Source: Anaerolineae bacterium (GTDB lineage Bacteria > Chloroflexota > Anaerolineae > B4-G1 > SLSP01). Taken from it: a stretch of 46,844 nt of DNA. The position numbers were made by a program, and so were the translations under genes. Shown piece after piece: positions 33,255 through 41,246 of this stretch (position 1 is the first letter of the stretch; each line of letters opens with the position of its first letter). Under the pieces are notes generated by a model. It worked only from the letters and a program-made list of their open reading frames with translations. It did not search any database and was not told the origin of the DNA. The DNA is taken from contig JAPKMR010000028.1 in assembly GCA_026645815.1 (NCBI GenBank), positions 1-46,844 of the forward strand, in the 5' to 3' direction.

Positions 33255-33934
33255 GGCTGGAGCAGGGCAAAATCGTCGAAGGCGGTAGTCGTCATACCGC
33301 CACGCACCGCATCGGTGAAGAGCGCCACGCCGCCTTCTGGGAAGCTGGCGTCCGTTTGCGTCACCGTGAAGGTGTCGTTGATCTTGAAGGTGAGCGTATC
33401 GCCTTCGCAACGCATTTCTAAGGTGTTACGGTCACGTCCCGTGTGGATGGCGTCCGCCGCGGCAGGTCCGACCAGGGGGGTTGGAAAGCCAGCCTCAACT
33501 TTGAGGATAAGATAGTAGCCATCAGCGCTGATGGCGAACAGATAGTAGTTTTCTTCGTCTTGCTGGCGGCAGATGGCGCCCATCCAGTTGTCTTGTGAAC
33601 CTTCGACATGCCGCACGGTCACCTGGATGATGGCATTTTGAATGCCGGCATTTTGAATGCCAGCATTCGCAAGTTTTTGTTCCAGGAGTTGCGTATAGAC
33701 CCCGATGCCCCTGCCGCGGTCTTCGAGATAGAGCTCCCCTTGCTGCACATAGGCGGCGCTTTCGGGAGCATCGAAGGTCGTCCAGACCTCGTTCGTGACG
33801 GAGAAGTCATCATTGAAGGTTGTAGTGGTAGCACCTACTTCCGTTGCCGGGGTGGGGGAGGGCGCGCAGGCAGGGAGCAACAACGCCCAGATGAGGACCA
33901 GACGCCAGAAATAGCGCGGTTGGCGGCGGATCAT
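33251..33934 (-). CDS. Lipoprotein with a LamG/DUF1080-like beta-sandwich
   Basis: This 227-residue exported lipoprotein has a lipobox at LLPAC (C23), a short Thr/Pro linker, then a probable beta-sandwich. The pattern (FNDDFSVTNEVWTTFD, YYLFAISADGYYLILKVE, NTLEMRCEGDTLTFKIND, FPEGGVALFTDA) resembles laminin G-like domains that bind sugars. Near residues 91-101 the sequence NAGIQ is repeated twice and followed by NAIIQ. This comes from two exact 15-bp DNA repeats. It overlaps the kinase stop upstream and the membrane protein start downstream by 4 nt each, so all are co-translated. Confidence 0.75.
   Translation of the reverse strand: MIRRQPRYFWRLVLIWALLLPACAPSPTPATEVGATTTTFNDDFSVTNEVWTTFDAPESAAYVQQGELYLEDRGRGIGVYTQLLEQKLANAGIQNAGIQNAIIQVTVRHVEGSQDNWMGAICRQQDEENYYLFAISADGYYLILKVEAGFPTPLVGPAAADAIHTGRDRNTLEMRCEGDTLTFKINDTFTVTQTDASFPEGGVALFTDAVRGGMTTTAFDDFALLQP
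33632..33661. repeat. Exact 15-bp tandem duplication inside the lipoprotein gene
   Basis: GGCATTTTGAATGCC occurs at 33632-33646 and again at 33647-33661, followed by a diverged third unit. Each unit is also a small palindrome (GGCATT/AATGCC). Copy-number change would keep the reading frame and alter the number of NAGIQ units. Confidence 0.85.
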
Positions 33935-36072
33935 GCCGGCAAGTCCTCGTGGCAGACCGGCAGGGTAATCTTGAATATTGCGCCTGTGTCCACCCCCTCA
34001 CTATATACCCAGATACGCCCCCCGTGTTTCTCCACGACCTCGCGTGCGATGGAAAGCCCTAAGCCCATTCCCTCATAGCGGCGCTTGGTGCTGCCATCCA
34101 CCTGGTAGAAGCGCTCGAAAATACGAGTCTGTTCGGAGAGGGGAATTCCAATGCCTTCATCCTGAATGCTACAAATGATCTCGTCACCCTGCTGTTGGGC
34201 GTTCACCCAAATACGCCCTCCGGGACGGTTGAATTTGATGGCGTTATCCAGCAAGTGCCACAGCGCTAATCCCAATTGCTGGGGATCCAGATTGACCTGG
34301 GGCAGTTGTTGATCCAGATCTACAATCATCTCTACATGGTTGCGCTCGGCCTTTTGTCGCACTGCCTGCAAGGCGCGCATGAAGACGGGCAGAATGGGTT
34401 GCGGGTTGCGTTCCAGCTGCCCGGTTTCGACATTTTCCAGGGTAGTGATGGATTCGACCAGGCTCGTCAGCCGGTTCGTGTGCGTCTGCATGGCTTTTAG
34501 CGCCTGCTCCATATTAGGCTCAAGTTTGAAGCCAAAGCTGGCATCGAGAACCAAATCCAGATAACCCTTGACGATGGCCAACGGTGTGCGCAACTCGTGC
34601 GAGACATTCTGGATGAATTGGGATTTCATGGCATCCAACCGCCTCAAGTCCTCGTAGGCGGTTTCGGCGCGTTCGCGGGCGCTCAAGGCCTCTTGGAACA
34701 GACCCGCATTGTGCAAAGCGATGGTCACCAGCGGAATCAAGGCGGCTAATGTCTCGCTATCGGTCTGGTTAAATTGCTGTACGCGTGCGCCCGATACGCA
34801 GAGAAACCCGGCAAGTTCTTTATCCAGAAAGAAAGGCGCGGCAATATGTGACCGAATCCATGCAGTCTCGGGCGAATAGACCCACCCCGGCGCCTCTACG
34901 GTATCGGTGGTGAGTAAGGGACTGCGTTGTTGCGCTGCTTGTCGGAGATTTGCGGTATGCTCAAGCTCCAGGCGGAAATGTGCTGGTGGGCGCGGAAAAT
35001 TGCCCGTGGTGCGCTGTTGTACCAGAATTACATCCCCATTATGCGCCATGAGAATGTCTGCTGCATCGCACGGGGTAAGCCGAAACAGGGCGTCGAGCAC
35101 CTGCGAAAGGACCTCATTGACTTCGAGCGAAGCCACAAGTTGTTGCCCTAGTTCGCCCAGCGTTTCAGCCAGGCTGCGCGCGGCGCGTTCCGCGCTGAGC
35201 AACTGCGCATTGTGGATGGCAATGGTGGCAACACTTGCCAGGTAGCTGAGTGCCGCCTTGTCATCATCCGTGAATTGGGTTCCCGGCTCAAAACTATCTA
35301 CGGTGATATAGCCAAGCATTGCCCCGCCGCGGAGCAATGGCGCCGCCAGCGTCTCGCGAATCTCCCGCACCCGTCCATAGCGCATCAGCCCTTCCGATAT
35401 CTGCTCTGGGAAATCATTCGTGTTGGTATCGGCAATATCGTGAACGTGTACGATCTCACCCTGACGCAGTCTGGGGATAAAGGAGCTGGCAGGGGGGATT
35501 TTCACCTGGCGTAGTTCGGGAGCGTATCCCACAAAGGCGCGAAAAGCAAAGTTCTCCCCTTCATCGAGCAGCAGACTGCCGGCTGTGGCGCCGGAAATAA
35601 GGGCTACGGCTTCCTCGATAATGCGTTGCAGCAATGATTCGAGCTCGAATTCGGTGAACAGCGTTGGGGTGAGCGTGGTGATGGCTTCCAGCAATTTCTT
35701 GCGAGACCTGGGTAAGGGACCTGCTTTGTGTTGGAACACGTCGAGCCGTGCTGGCAGCATCGCCATTGATTCTGAATCTAGCTGCACGTATGGATAGGCG
35801 CTATAGAGGGACCATTCTGGCGTTGGGGGCGTCGTGCCCAGGATAATTACCGGCAACTGCGGTGCAACCTTTGCCAGCAACTGTGGCAGCAACAACGCTT
35901 CTTGATCACCAAGGGGCAGCGTTACCAACAATGCTTCGGATGCTTCCTCATCCAGCGCTACCTGAAGTCTGCCCAGGTCTGAGAGTGTTTCTACAGTCGT
36001 TCCGGCGGCACGCAAGGTGGCAATGAGCGTTTCTCGTAGAGCGTTGTTCTCAGAGATGAAGAGTCTGTACAT
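33931..36072 (-). CDS. Sensor histidine kinase with pseudo-receiver and two GAF domains
   Basis: This 713-residue cytoplasmic kinase has, in order: a receiver-like N-terminus (1-115) where the phospho-acceptor Asp position reads LLVTLPLGD, so it is probably not phosphorylated; GAF 1 (about 140-290); GAF 2 (about 315-455); a short helix; the HisKA dimerisation domain with H492 (NVSHELRTPLAIVKG); and the ATPase domain with LLDNAIKFNRPGG, DEGIGIP and GMGLGLSIA. There are no membrane segments, so it likely senses a small molecule or redox state inside the cell. No response regulator adjoins; the single-domain regulator at 22808-23227 is a candidate. It heads the four-gene unit. Confidence 0.92.
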   Translation of the reverse strand: MYRLFISENNALRETLIATLRAAGTTVETLSDLGRLQVALDEEASEALLVTLPLGDQEALLLPQLLAKVAPQLPVIILGTTPPTPEWSLYSAYPYVQLDSESMAMLPARLDVFQHKAGPLPRSRKKLLEAITTLTPTLFTEFELESLLQRIIEEAVALISGATAGSLLLDEGENFAFRAFVGYAPELRQVKIPPASSFIPRLRQGEIVHVHDIADTNTNDFPEQISEGLMRYGRVREIRETLAAPLLRGGAMLGYITVDSFEPGTQFTDDDKAALSYLASVATIAIHNAQLLSAERAARSLAETLGELGQQLVASLEVNEVLSQVLDALFRLTPCDAADILMAHNGDVILVQQRTTGNFPRPPAHFRLELEHTANLRQAAQQRSPLLTTDTVEAPGWVYSPETAWIRSHIAAPFFLDKELAGFLCVSGARVQQFNQTDSETLAALIPLVTIALHNAGLFQEALSARERAETAYEDLRRLDAMKSQFIQNVSHELRTPLAIVKGYLDLVLDASFGFKLEPNMEQALKAMQTHTNRLTSLVESITTLENVETGQLERNPQPILPVFMRALQAVRQKAERNHVEMIVDLDQQLPQVNLDPQQLGLALWHLLDNAIKFNRPGGRIWVNAQQQGDEIICSIQDEGIGIPLSEQTRIFERFYQVDGSTKRRYEGMGLGLSIAREVVEKHGGRIWVYSEGVDTGAIFKITLPVCHEDLPA

Positions 36073-36177
36073 CTATCCTGTTTCCTTTGGTGTGATGCTA
36101 ACTCTCTTGGTAACCAGACCGGCGACCTATAACTCTATTGTAGCATGAATTTCCGTAGATGGGAAAATTCGCCTCTG

Positions 36178-36273
36178 GCTGTGTTTCAAAATAGGGCGAC
36201 AATCTCTGGCGCCCTCAAAGGGTGCAGAAAAAAGTGATTTTGTACGGTGTGGCGCAGCCACGCTTTACAAAAT
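36178..36273. repeat. Diverged inverted family B element
   Basis: TGTGTTTCAAAATAGGG followed by AATCTC, GCGCCC and GGGTGCAGAAAAAA matches the reverse complement of the family B right flank. An imperfect palindrome comes next (36237-36253 and 36257-36273, loop GCA). Its arms begin GTGATTTTGTACGG and resemble family C more than family B, so the arms appear exchanged within one framework. It fills the 252-bp gap between the kinase and metK with the metK terminator. Confidence 0.6.
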
Positions 36274-36312
36274 AAAAAAGACCAGGCTCGGAGTTTCCCC
36301 GAACCTGGTCTT
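36271..36312 (-). terminator. Intrinsic terminator of metK
   Basis: On the minus strand AAGACCAGG...CCTGGTCTT forms a strong stem with an inner CGG/CCG extension, followed directly by TTTTTTATTTTG. It lies 14 nt past the metK stop and is a textbook rho-independent terminator. Confidence 0.9.
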
Positions 36313-36325
36313 CGCTAAGACGTGA

Positions 36326-37540
36326 TTATGCGAGACCGGCGGCCTGGCGCAGGTCATCGGCCTTATCGGTGATTTCCCAGGGCGCATCAATATCCGTGCG
36401 CCCAAAGTGCCCGTAAGCTGCGGTCGCCTTGAAGATTGGGCGGCGCAGGCGCAGGTCGCGGATGATGGCCGCGGGGCGCAGATCGAAATGCTGCTTGATC
36501 AGCTCAATAATGCGGTCGTCCGCGATTTTCCCGGTTCCAAAGGTCTCGACCGAGAGCGAGAGCGGGTGCGCTACGCCGATGGCATAGCTGATTTGCAGCT
36601 CCAACCGGTCGGCAATCCCCGCCGCTACCAGGTTCTTGGCAATGTACCGCGCCATATAGGCGGCTGAGCGGTCTACCTTCGTCGGATCTTTGCCGGAGAA
36701 GGCGCCGCCGCCGTGGCGCGCCACACCACCGTAGGTATCCACAATGATCTTGCGCCCGGTCAGCCCCGCATCACCCTGCGGACCGCCGGTGACGAAACGC
36801 CCGGTGGGATTGACGAAGATTTTGGTCTCAGCGTCGAACATCTCTGCTGGGATGATGGGTTTGATGACGTGCTCGATGATATCCGCGCGGATTTGTTCCT
36901 GGCTCACTTCCGGTCCGTGTTGGGTGCTGACCAGCACCGTATCCACGCGCTTGGGCTTGCCGTAGGCATATTCCACCGTGACCTGGCTCTTGCCATCGGG
37001 GCGCAGATAGGTCAGCATGCCGTTCTTGCGCACCTCCGTCAGCCGGCGGCAGAGCTTATGCGCCAGTGAGATCGTGAGGGGCATCAACTCCGGGGTCTCA
37101 TCGCAGGCAAAGCCGATCATCATCCCCTGGTCGCCCGCGCCAATGGCTTCAATCTCGGCATCCGACATCTCGCCGGTCTTGGCTTCGAGAGCTTTATTCA
37201 CGCCCAGCGCGATATCGGCAGACTGTTCTTTGATGCTGACGATAACGCCGCAGGTCTCACCATCGAAACCGTACTTCGCGCGGTCATAGCCGATGTCAAT
37301 CACGACCTTACGCGCAAGATTGCCGATATCCACATAGGTGTCGGTGGTAATCTCACCGGCGACAAGGATAAGTCCGGTGGTAACCGAGACTTCGCAGGCG
37401 ACCCGCGCTTGTGGATCATCCGCAATGATCGCGTCAAGGACGGCATCCGAGATCTGATCGCAGATCTTATCCGGGTGCCCTTCTGTGACGGATTCCGAAG
37501 TGAAGTAGAACTTCGGTGACGTCATGAAAGTCGTGCTCAT
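36326..37540 (-). CDS. metK: S-adenosylmethionine synthetase
   Basis: It makes S-adenosylmethionine from methionine and ATP. The 404-residue protein shows [21 protein letters not shown], the hexapeptide [26 protein letters not shown] and the glycine-rich [24 protein letters not shown] lies 6 nt before the ATG. The leader is about 70 nt and I see no S-box (SAM riboswitch) fold in it. It has its own promoter and terminator. Its product serves TrmI and other methylases. Confidence 0.97.
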   Translation of the reverse strand: MSTTFMTSPKFYFTSESVTEGHPDKICDQISDAVLDAIIADDPQARVACEVSVTTGLILVAGEITTDTYVDIGNLARKVVIDIGYDRAKYGFDGETCGVIVSIKEQSADIALGVNKALEAKTGEMSDAEIEAIGAGDQGMMIGFACDETPELMPLTISLAHKLCRRLTEVRKNGMLTYLRPDGKSQVTVEYAYGKPKRVDTVLVSTQHGPEVSQEQIRADIIEHVIKPIIPAEMFDAETKIFVNPTGRFVTGGPQGDAGLTGRKIIVDTYGGVARHGGGAFSGKDPTKVDRSAAYMARYIAKNLVAAGIADRLELQISYAIGVAHPLSLSVETFGTGKIADDRIIELIKQHFDLRPAAIIRDLRLRRPIFKATAAYGHFGRTDIDAPWEITDKADDLRQAAGLA

Positions 37541-37620
37541 ACCAATCCTCCTATGATCTGAGTTAAGTTTATATGCGCAAGCATGGGGGTGGAATCCTCA
37601 CCCGGCGCATTAACCATGCC

Positions 37621-37626
37621 ATTATA
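37621..37626 (-). promoter_or_regulatory. -10 element of the metK promoter
   Basis: On the minus strand a perfect TATAAT preceded by GGTG lies about 80 nt before the metK ATG. No clear -35 lies 16-18 bp upstream; a TTGCGT is only 9 bp away. The 288-bp gap between fusA and metK holds this element and the fusA terminator, and otherwise nothing I recognise. Confidence 0.5.
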
Positions 37627-37782
37627 CACCATTTCACGCAAGCGAGGTCGAGCTGAGCTGCAACTTGCTCTGGTGGGACGCACCTGCACCGCGCCTTCGC
37701 CGGCAAGCGCTCTCATTTTGCACACACCGCCTGCTTACGAACCACATACTGGGTGCGTTCCACCTGTGCAATCACCTACAAT

Positions 37783-37816
37783 AAACCAGGGAGGACGCCC
37801 CTGCGTCCTCCCTGGT
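37783..37816 (-). terminator. Intrinsic terminator of fusA
   Basis: Perfect 14-bp arms (37785-37798 and 37803-37816, loop CCCT) are followed on the minus strand by TTTATTG. It begins 14 nt after the fusA stop. Confidence 0.85.
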
Positions 37817-37829
37817 CCTTGCCCATCTT

Positions 37830-39950
37830 TTACCGCTCTGGAATCTTCCCTGCGGCTTTGCGGTCTTTGATAACACCCTCAGCGATGTTGTCTGGGGTAA
37901 CCTCATAGCGTTTGAATTCCAACGTGAAGGTGCCGCGCCCCTGCGTCATGCTGCGCAGCTCCGTGGCGTAGCCCCGCGCCTCAGCCAACGGTACCTCTCC
38001 ATCCACGTTCCGCAGCTGCCCGCGCGCGCGCATCGCACTCACCAATCCACGCCGCCGCCCGATATCGGCGACGATGCTGCCCATGAAGTCCTCCGGCACA
38101 TTGATATCAATGCGCATAACCGGCTCCAACAGCGCAGGATTGGCTGCCCGCACCAGCTGCCGCGCCGCCATCCCTCCGCAGATTTCGAAGTCCATGGAAG
38201 CCGAGTCTACCTCGTGGTAGCGCCCACCGGTGAGCGTGACTTTCACCCGCTGCACGGGGAAACCCGCGATAACACCCTGCTCCAGGGCGCGGCGCAACCC
38301 CATCTCCGTGGGACGCCAGAAATCCCGGGGCAAATCACCCGGCGGCGCCTGGCTGATGAAAACCACGCCATTGAGTGCTTGTTCGGCTTCTTCGTCGAGC
38401 AGTGGTTCGATGCGCATGGTTACTTCGGCGAAGTGCCCGTGCCCACCCGATTGCTTCTTATACGTCGTGGTGAGCTCCACCGCCTTGCGCACCGTCTCGC
38501 GGTACGAGACCTGCGGCGGGCTGACTACCGGTACCAGCCCAAACTCCGTCCTCAGCCGGTCAATGGTCACATCGAGGTGCAGCTCGCCCATGCCCGCCAA
38601 CGTCAGTTCCCCGGTTTCGGAATCTGTCTTCTGAATCAGGGTGGGGTCCTCGTCACTCAGGCGCATCACCGCCTGCTGCAACTTTTCCCGGTCCTTGGTG
38701 GATTGCGGCGCCAGCGCTACGGCAATCACAGGCTCTGGGAATTTGAATTGCTCCAGGATGATGGGATGCGCAGGGTCGCAGAGCGTGTCGCCGGTCAAGG
38801 CTTCTTTGACGCCCACCAAAGCGACCACATCGCTTGCCGCCATCGAGTCTACTTGTTCGCGCCGGTCCGCGTGCATGCGGTAAATGCGTCCCACGCGTTC
38901 CTTGCCGCCCGTGCGGGGGTTGAGCAGCTCTTCGCCGGCATTGATCTGCCCGGAGAAGACGCGTACCCAGGTAAGGTGTCCCACATGGGGATCGGTGACA
39001 ATCTTGAACGCCAGTGCGCAGAAGGGCGCATCGAAGGCATCTGGGCGCTCCAGGATCTCTTCCTCATCCAGCGGATTGTGTCCCAGGATGGGGCGCATAT
39101 CCACAGGCGCGGGCAGATAGGCGATCACCGCATCCAGCAGCGGTTGGACGCCGATGCGCCCGCGTGAAGTGCCGCAGAGCACCGGCACGAGGTCGCCGTT
39201 GATGGTTGCCTGGCGCAGGGCAACCTGCAGGGTTTCGAGATCTATGTCCTCGCCCTCCAACCGGCGCATGAGCAGGTCTTCATCGGTTTCGGCGATGCTA
39301 TCCAGCAGATGCTCGCGTGCTTGCGCCACTTCCTCTGCCATCTCCGCGGGGATAGAGCTGACGGTTGGCTCATCAGTATCCGTTTCCCAAATCAGGGCTT
39401 GCTCACTGAGCAGGTCCACCACGCCCCGAAAATCGTTTTCATTGCCGATGGGCAATTCGATGGCGATAGCGTTGGGCGTGAGGCGTTCCTTGGCTTCCGC
39501 GAGCACGCGCTGGAAATCCGCGCCGATGCGGTCCAGCTTGTTGATGAAGATCATCCGCGGCAGATGCTCGTTGTTGGCGTGCAGCCATACTGCCTCAGTC
39601 TGAGGTTCCACGCCGCCAACACCGCACAGAATAATCACTGCCCCATCAATCACGCGGATTGAACGGACGACCTCAGCCGTGAAGTCAATGTGTCCCGGGG
39701 TATCAATGATATTGATGCGATTTCCCTTCCAGCGACAGGCGGTCGCCGCGGACATAATCGTGATACCCCGCTCGCGTTCCTGCTGCATGAAGTCCATCTG
39801 CGTATCGCCCAGGTCAATATTGCCCTGGCGGTGAATCTTTCCCGTATAGTACAGAATGGATTCCGTCGTCGTCGTCTTGCCCGCGTCTACGTGGGCGAAA
39901 ATGCCGATAATGCGCACATTTTCAATTGGCGCTTCCTTTTTCTTGCTCAT
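37830..39950 (-). CDS. fusA: Translation elongation factor G
   Basis: This 706-residue ribosomal translocase GTPase has G1 AHVDAGKTTTTE (about 19-30), switch II DTPGHIDFTAEV and NKLDRIGADF. Domain II, domain III, the domain IV core (KQSGGHGHFAEV, GFPVQRVKVTL) and domain V follow in order. It is a typical full-length EF-G. It is not next to rpsL, rpsG or tuf, so it may be a second EF-G paralogue, and several sequence positions deviate slightly from the canonical factor (VD for ID in G1). It is monocistronic with its own promoter, a possible attenuator and a terminator. Confidence 0.93.
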   Translation of the reverse strand: MSKKKEAPIENVRIIGIFAHVDAGKTTTTESILYYTGKIHRQGNIDLGDTQMDFMQQERERGITIMSAATACRWKGNRINIIDTPGHIDFTAEVVRSIRVIDGAVIILCGVGGVEPQTEAVWLHANNEHLPRMIFINKLDRIGADFQRVLAEAKERLTPNAIAIELPIGNENDFRGVVDLLSEQALIWETDTDEPTVSSIPAEMAEEVAQAREHLLDSIAETDEDLLMRRLEGEDIDLETLQVALRQATINGDLVPVLCGTSRGRIGVQPLLDAVIAYLPAPVDMRPILGHNPLDEEEILERPDAFDAPFCALAFKIVTDPHVGHLTWVRVFSGQINAGEELLNPRTGGKERVGRIYRMHADRREQVDSMAASDVVALVGVKEALTGDTLCDPAHPIILEQFKFPEPVIAVALAPQSTKDREKLQQAVMRLSDEDPTLIQKTDSETGELTLAGMGELHLDVTIDRLRTEFGLVPVVSPPQVSYRETVRKAVELTTTYKKQSGGHGHFAEVTMRIEPLLDEEAEQALNGVVFISQAPPGDLPRDFWRPTEMGLRRALEQGVIAGFPVQRVKVTLTGGRYHEVDSASMDFEICGGMAARQLVRAANPALLEPVMRIDINVPEDFMGSIVADIGRRRGLVSAMRARGQLRNVDGEVPLAEARGYATELRSMTQGRGTFTLEFKRYEVTPDNIAEGVIKDRKAAGKIPER

Positions 39951-40050
39951 TCAATCACTTCCCTATTATTTAGATGCCAGTTATCGCTCGTTATCACTCA
40001 GGGTTTGATAGTTTGCCCTGCTTCAACCTTGAATCCTGATTCCAGGCAGC

Positions 40051-40095
40051 AAAAAACCTCGAGCCGTAAGCCCGAGGTTCTCTCACGAAAAACCC
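40051..40095 (-). promoter_or_regulatory. Possible attenuator in the fusA leader
   Basis: On the minus strand an 11-bp stem (AACCTCG with CGAGGTT at 40073-40079 and 40055-40061, extended inward, loop TAC) is followed by TTTTTT: a full intrinsic terminator about 35 nt after the predicted start. An alternative hairpin (GGTTTTT with GAGAACC, 40094-40076) uses the same AACC and would exclude it. The terminator/anti-terminator pair suggests conditional transcription of fusA, or a short RNA ending here. Confidence 0.55.
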
Positions 40096-40119
40096 GGTAA
40101 TGCTTCACAACGAGGGTGA

Positions 40120-40147
40120 ATTCTAGCACAAAGTGACCCCGCGTCAA
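40120..40147 (-). promoter_or_regulatory. Promoter of fusA
   Basis: On the minus strand TTGACG (40147-40142) and TAGAAT (40125-40120) are separated by 16 bp. Transcription would start near 40113, giving a leader of about 160 nt. Confidence 0.7.
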
Positions 40148-40209
40148 GGAACCTGAATGCACTTCATACCGGGGGCGGCATCTCAAACAGCCCGCATCAG
40201 CGAGCAACG

Positions 40210-40306
40210 CTCCGCGCCGCCGTAGGGGTGCTCAGCACACCCTTTGGCGCTTCTTTCTGCTTGTGATTTTCGTGAACGGGGCGCAGCCTCACCACGAAAA
40301 TCACAA
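40210..40306. repeat. Family C palindromic repeat, copy 2
   Basis: The 51-nt flank (40210-40260) is nearly identical to 15304-15354. The palindrome keeps its outer arms TTGTGATTTTCGTG (40261-40274) and CACGAAAATCACAA (40293-40306), while the inner part is degenerate around GGC-GCA-GCC. A family B copy follows directly. Confidence 0.8.
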
Positions 40307-40331
40307 GCTCTACCTCTGCTGCTCTTCTTTG

Positions 40332-40432
40332 ATTGATTATTGGCGGCGGGGCAAAGCCCCGCCGCCAATAATCAATTTTCTTTTCCGCCCTGTAGAGGCG
40401 CCTGAAATTCCCACCCCCGTTTTGAAACACAA
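40332..40432. repeat. Family B element, palindrome plus right flank
   Basis: The palindrome arms at 40332-40352 and 40356-40376 pair perfectly over 21 bp (loop AAA). Position 9 of the stem is A where the other copies have T, and the opposite arm is changed to match. The right flank (40377-40432) matches 24726-24780. No left flank is present. It ends about 16 bp before the next promoter. The stretch 40197-40577 contains only this and the family C repeat plus that promoter. Confidence 0.8.
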
Positions 40433-40447
40433 CCGATTGTTTTTCAA

Positions 40448-40475
40448 TTGACAGAGATGGTCGTTTGACTATACT
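40448..40475 (+). promoter_or_regulatory. Promoter of the lipoprotein/ABC exporter operon
   Basis: A perfect TTGACA (40448-40453) and TATACT (40470-40475) are separated by 16 bp. The start near 40482 gives a leader of about 95 nt. Confidence 0.8.
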
Positions 40476-40577
40476 GACGTTGGGAACTTTTCCCAGAGCG
40501 CTAGAGTCTTCTAGAGCAGGTAATCCCCAAATATTCTGTGTTCTGGCTTGCAATCAGATTCCTGCGAGGAGGTTGAT

Positions 40578-41243
40578 ATGTTTAGCTTACATGAGCATGG
40601 CCTTATCAAGTGGCTCTTATCCGTAACTGTGATGGGCTTGTTGCTAGCTCTGGTAGCCTGTAACACGCCTGCCCCCACTTCTATCCCGGCAACTGCCGAG
40701 CTACCCGCGGTAGCAACGGCGACTTTAGCCCCACCACTCTCCCCTGAGGATACGGCGTTGGCGTTGGGCGCACAGGTGCTCGCAGCGCTCAAGGCTCAGG
40801 ACATGGCGGCGCTCGCGGCGCTGGCGCATCCCACTCAAGGCGTGCGCTTCTCACCCTACGCTTTTGTGCGCGATGAGGATGTGGTTTTCACGCCGGCGCA
40901 GCTGAGTGGCGCGTTCTCCGATTCCACTGTGGTTGCGTGGGGCGCCTACGATGGCAGCGGCGAGCCGATTAACCTGACTTTTGCGGCTTATTATCAGGAA
41001 TTTATCTTCGACCAGGACTTCACGACCGCGGAGGCGGTCAGCGTCAACGAGCGCCTCGGACAGGGCAACAGCATAGATAACAGCCAGGAAACCTATCCCG
41101 GCGCGATGGTGGTGGAGTATCACTTCCCGGGCTTCAATCCCGAGTATGAAGGCATGGATTGGGTGAGCCTGCGGTTGGTGTTCCAGGAATTCGAGGGGCG
41201 CTGGGTTTTGGTGGGCATCATCCACGATCAGTGGACCATCTAG
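40578..41243 (+). CDS. Lipoprotein of unknown function
   Basis: This 221-residue protein has a signal peptide with a lipobox (LALVAC, C28) and a Thr/Pro/Ala linker to about residue 55. A folded domain follows: VLAALKAQDMAALAALAHPTQGVRFSPYA continues with a stretch rich in aromatic and acidic residues and ends in LVFQEFEGRWVLVGIIHDQWTI. The pattern suggests an NTF2-like or DUF4878-type alpha+beta fold, which I cannot confirm. ATG 40578 has GAGGAGG 5 nt upstream. Its stop is separated by CCC from the ABC ATPase start, so it probably belongs to that export system. Confidence 0.78.
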   Translation: MFSLHEHGLIKWLLSVTVMGLLLALVACNTPAPTSIPATAELPAVATATLAPPLSPEDTALALGAQVLAALKAQDMAALAALAHPTQGVRFSPYAFVRDEDVVFTPAQLSGAFSDSTVVAWGAYDGSGEPINLTFAAYYQEFIFDQDFTTAEAVSVNERLGQGNSIDNSQETYPGAMVVEYHFPGFNPEYEGMDWVSLRLVFQEFEGRWVLVGIIHDQWTI

Positions 41244-41246
41244 CCC

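Noticed and set aside
33255..33410. Longer N-terminus for the membrane protein gene
   Set aside because: The extra 52 codons lie inside the lipoprotein gene and encode Arg-rich text; the ATGA overlap at 33254 is the natural start.
37541..37620. SAM riboswitch upstream of metK
   Set aside because: The leader is about 70 nt, shows none of the S-box pairing elements and has no terminator helix before the gene.
38214..39167. 317-residue plus-strand frame opposite fusA
   Set aside because: It is antisense to domains II-IV of EF-G and shows no recognisable domain.
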